Part shown: one piece after another, positions 61,813 through 64,000 of the stretch | Position numbering within the stretch: the stretch's first letter is position 1 | Layout of the letters: each line of letters opens with the position of its first letter | NCBI GenBank assembly: GCA_031374935.1 | Contig: JANMHB010000195.1 | Coordinates: 9,992-73,991 of the forward strand | Length of the DNA: 64,000 nt | DNA from: JACMLX01 sp031374935 | GTDB lineage: Bacteria; Gemmatimonadota; Gemmatimonadetes; Gemmatimonadales; Gemmatimonadaceae | Reading direction: 5' to 3' | Made by a program: the position numbers and the translations under genes | The notes under the pieces: model-generated | Databases searched by the model: none | What the model was told of the DNA's origin: nothing | The model's input: the letters and a program-made list of their open reading frames with translations, nothing else

Positions 61813-62645
61813 CGGCGACCGCCTGGCAAACGCTGCGAGTCACGCCTTCGCGTGACACCGTGCGCGATGCCGTCGCGGCCGCGCTCTTCAGCGGCGGTGC
61901 CGAGGGGTTGCTGGAAGATGGCGCGAGTTTCGTGACGCACGTTCCCGATGATCACGACCTGATCCATCTGAGGGCCGAGGTCGTCCGCGCAGATCCGGCA
62001 GCACAGATCCTGGTGACACCACTCGATGCGTCGACCGCTGCGCCGGAGCTGCATGGCACGGTGCAGGCACATGATCTCGGGGCGTTCGTGATTACACCGC
62101 CATGGCTCGCCGATCAGTTCGACCCGGCCCGCACGATCGTCGTCGAACCGGGCATGGCATTCGGTACGGGTGAGCATGCGACGACACGAGGCGTGTTGCG
62201 ATTGCTGCCCGCGGTATTGCGAACCGGCGATCTGGTTGCCGATCTCGGCGCCGGAAGCGCCGTGCTCGCGATTGCCGCGGCGAAAGGCGGCGCATCGCAA
62301 GTCGTGGCGATCGAGCTGGATGACGATGCGATGTCAAATGCCGAAGACAACGTCGTGCGCAATGGGGTTGCGGACCGGGTGCATCTGTTGTGTGGTGACG
62401 CCGCGGTGCTCCTTCCGTTTTTTGCACCGGTACGCGTCGTACTCGCCAACATCATCTCGAGTGTGCACGTCGAGATGCTGCCGGTGGTGGAGCGGTGCCT
62501 GGCCGACGATGGCGTGGTGATCATCAGCGGGATCCTGCAGTCAGAACGCGTCGAGCTGGAGGGTCACCTGCGCGCGACGGGGTGGCACGTCATCGCCGAT
62601 GACAGCGAGGGGGAGTGGTGGAGCGCGACCATCGTCCGGGCGTAG
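61809..62645 (+). CDS. prmA: ribosomal protein L11 methyltransferase
   Basis: 278 residues. The PrmA signature PGMAFGTGEHATTR near residues 115-128 precedes the SAM loop ADLGAGSAVLAIAA. NxxD-type LANIISSV and a C-terminal SGIL segment follow. It trimethylates L11 (uL11). The usual N-terminal ~50-residue L11-recognition domain appears shortened or divergent. The stop overlaps the start of rsmE. Confidence 0.92.
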   Translation: MTATAWQTLRVTPSRDTVRDAVAAALFSGGAEGLLEDGASFVTHVPDDHDLIHLRAEVVRADPAAQILVTPLDASTAAPELHGTVQAHDLGAFVITPPWLADQFDPARTIVVEPGMAFGTGEHATTRGVLRLLPAVLRTGDLVADLGAGSAVLAIAAAKGGASQVVAIELDDDAMSNAEDNVVRNGVADRVHLLCGDAAVLLPFFAPVRVVLANIISSVHVEMLPVVERCLADDGVVIISGILQSERVELEGHLRATGWHVIADDSEGEWWSATIVRA

Positions 62646-63373
62646 CGCACTTCTTCTCCGCCGAGCCCTTGCTCGTGCCGGGCGCCCTGGTGCTCGGCGA
62701 GGACTCGGCGCACCATGCGCGCGTCCGTCGACTGGCCATCGGAGCGCCAGTGACGGTCCGCGACGGCAGCGGAACCACCGCCAGCGGTGCCTTGATCCGA
62801 ATGGCGAAGCATCATCTCGAACTCGAAATCGAGGCGCCGCGCTGCCCCCCGCAACTGCCACCCGTACACGTGCTCGTGCCAGTGGCTGACAAGGAGCGCA
62901 TGTTGCTGCTGGCGGAAAAAGCAACCGAGTTGGGTGTGACCACCTGGCGGCCTGTATTATGGCGCCGCTCGCGGAGCGTCGCGGGGCGCGGCGAGGGGCC
63001 AATGTTCGCGCAGAAGGTGGAGGCGAGGATGATCGGGGCTCTGCTGCAGAGCGAAGGGGCGTGGTTGCCGCAGCGGTTCACCGAATCGAATGCCGAACGC
63101 GCGATTGCCGCCCTGCCTGCCGAGGGTACGCGCCTGCTGCTCGATCCGGAGGGGGCACCGATCGCCTCCCTGACACTGACTTCACCGGTGGTCATTGCCG
63201 TGGGGCCTGAAGGCGGTTTCGAGAGTGATGAAACGGAGAAGCTGCTCGAGGCCGGGTTCCAGCGCGTGGCGATCGCGGGCGGTATCCTCCGGATGGAGAC
63301 CGCCGCGATTGTCGCGCTCGGTGTCGTCCGGTCACAACTCGCTGTCGGCCTGAATGGAGCCCCGCATGACTGA
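62615..63373 (+). CDS. rsmE: 16S rRNA m3U1498 methyltransferase RsmE
   Basis: 252 residues from a GTG at 62615 (or the next codon, also GTG), overlapping prmA by 31 nt. An N-terminal PUA-like part has HHARVRRLAIGAPVTV. The SPOUT knot region ends in VVIAVGPEGGFESDE and the GGILRMETAA tail, as in RsmE. It methylates U1498 of 16S rRNA. No Shine-Dalgarno is visible, so the start is approximate. Confidence 0.9.
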   Translation: MVERDHRPGVAHFFSAEPLLVPGALVLGEDSAHHARVRRLAIGAPVTVRDGSGTTASGALIRMAKHHLELEIEAPRCPPQLPPVHVLVPVADKERMLLLAEKATELGVTTWRPVLWRRSRSVAGRGEGPMFAQKVEARMIGALLQSEGAWLPQRFTESNAERAIAALPAEGTRLLLDPEGAPIASLTLTSPVVIAVGPEGGFESDETEKLLEAGFQRVAIAGGILRMETAAIVALGVVRSQLAVGLNGAPHD

Positions 63374-63704
63374 CTGTCTGTTCTGCCGGATCGCGCGCAA
63401 GGAAATCCCCGCACAGATCGTCGCGGAAACGGATGACTGCCTCGGCTTTCGGGACATCAGCCCTCAGGCCCCGACGCATGTGCTGGTGATCCCGAAGGTG
63501 CACGTCGCCTCGGTGGCGGGGGTGACCGACCCGCTCGTGGTTGGCCGGATGGTGCTGCTGGCGGCGGAGATCGCGCGGTCCCTGGGCGCCGAAGCGGCCG
63601 GCTACCGGCTCGTGATCAATGCTGGTGCGGACGGCGGCCAGACGGTGCACCACCTCCACGCGCACCTGCTGGCGGGCCGACCGCTGCGGTGGCCGCCGGG
63701 CTGA
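63366..63704 (+). CDS. HIT family hydrolase (HinT-like)
   Basis: 112 residues from the ATG at 63366, 8 nt inside rsmE; an ATG four codons upstream is an alternative. Features: CLFCRIARKEIPA at the start, then the catalytic histidine triad QTVHHLHAHLLAGR. These purine-nucleotide hydrolases cleave AMP-lysine type substrates. The Cys pair CLFC suggests a zinc-free variant of the CxxC start seen in many HinT proteins. Confidence 0.92.
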   Translation: MTDCLFCRIARKEIPAQIVAETDDCLGFRDISPQAPTHVLVIPKVHVASVAGVTDPLVVGRMVLLAAEIARSLGAEAAGYRLVINAGADGGQTVHHLHAHLLAGRPLRWPPG

Positions 63705-63710
63705 GGCTGA

Positions 63711-63738
63711 CGTCGCCTTGGCGGAACTCCTGGCGACG
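63711..63738 (+). terminator. inverted repeat after the HIT gene, possible terminator
   Basis: CGTCGCC (63711-63717) pairs with GGCGACG (63732-63738), 14-nt loop. There is no following T-run. It lies between the HIT gene and the rpsU promoter. Confidence 0.4.
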
Positions 63739-63764
63739 GCACATCGCCCGAATTGGCCAAGTCA

Positions 63765-63794
63765 TTGACGCAACGTGCGTTAGGCGGCTAGCTT
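63765..63794 (+). promoter_or_regulatory. rpsU promoter
   Basis: TTGACG (63765-63770), 18-nt spacer, TAGCTT (63789-63794). The start point would be about 57 nt before the TTG start of rpsU. It is the best -35/-10 pair in the window. Confidence 0.6.
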
Positions 63795-63857
63795 CAAAGG
63801 CTAACCTCACAGATCTCGAACCGGCGCGACCAACGCCACGAAGGGGGGAAGAAGCTT

Positions 63858-64000
63858 TTGGCAGAAGTCGTCATCCACGAAGACGAGAACTTCGAGCGCG
63901 CGCTCAAGCGGTTCAAGAAGAAGTGCGAGAAGGCAGGAATCCTGTCGGATCTCCGCAAGCATCGTCACTATGAGAAGCCGTCTGAGAAGCGCAAGCGCAA
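63858..64000 (+). CDS. rpsU: 30S ribosomal protein S21, 3' end outside window
   Basis: 47 complete codons are visible from a TTG start at 63858, preceded by AGGGGGGAAG (63842-63851), which contains a good Shine-Dalgarno site. The sequence LAEVVIHEDENFERALKRFKKK, split here as VVIHEDENFERALKRF and KKKCEKAG, with ILSDLRKHRHYEKPSEKRKR, is standard bS21. It runs off the window edge before the stop. A TTG start probably tunes down expression. Confidence 0.95.
   Translation, partial: MAEVVIHEDENFERALKRFKKKCEKAGILSDLRKHRHYEKPSEKRKR

Overview
The window is GC-rich (roughly two thirds G+C by eye), densely coded, and often uses ATGA/GTGA stop-start overlaps and GTG or TTG starts. It has two tRNA genes and no rRNA, insertion sequence or CRISPR array. 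The gene content (hldE1, Wzi-type barrels, MlaEFD, SLBB exporters) indicates a diderm bacterium. The gene order and protein style suggest a Gemmatimonadota-like organism; that assignment is inference.

About 50 kb is surface-polysaccharide biosynthesis; the last 13 kb is housekeeping. Layout: (1) 1-6026, minus strand: a tightly overlapped six-gene operon: mutarotase-fold protein, Trm112/SAM methyltransferase, SDR, NDP-sugar-epimerase-like protein with an altered active site, winged-helix/Rossmann protein, and a GH36 alpha-galactosidase cut by the window edge. (2) 6102-13082: a PglC-like sugar-phosphate transferase, a PglE-like aminotransferase, two divergent Wzi-family barrels and a WbaP-like transferase. 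(3) 13354-21931, plus strand: acyltransferase-3, NDP-sugar epimerase, aminotransferase, GT4, GT2, and an N-acetyltransferase/dehydrogenase/aminotransferase trio resembling WbpD/WbpB/WbpE for a 3-acetamido sugar. (4) 22410-29095, plus strand: an export module of outer-membrane barrel, short Wza-like lipoprotein, GumC-like co-polymerase, a protein resembling a tyrosine-kinase partner that has lost its P-loop, a 54-residue membrane protein and an O-antigen ligase/polymerase. (5) 50837-29197, minus strand: a second polysaccharide cluster: heptose-7-phosphate kinase, DUF2279 protein, Wzi-like barrel, two tRNAs, large six-SLBB exporter, flippase, GT2, Wzz, Wzy/WaaL-like protein, GT9, GT4, a 22-bp tandem repeat array, two left-handed beta-helix proteins (one fused to a sugar-phosphate transferase), membrane GT2, WecG/TagA-type GT and a second flippase. 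(6) 50863-64000, plus strand: mlaE-F-D, DMT transporter, asparaginase, carboxymuconolactone decarboxylase family protein, obgE, dprA, hemW, hrcA, dnaJ, prmA, rsmE, a HIT protein and the start of rpsU.

Together there are three initiating sugar-phosphate transferases, two flippases, two chain-length co-polymerases, two polymerase/ligase candidates, two SLBB exporters and three Wzi-like barrels. This is enough for at least two separately assembled polysaccharides. The most unusual points are the degenerate kinase-like protein behind the GumC-like protein, the two beta-helix proteins, the altered epimerase, the tandem repeat next to competing inverted repeats, and a recurring TAnnTT element upstream of gene starts that often sits so close to the ATG that mRNAs could be nearly leaderless.
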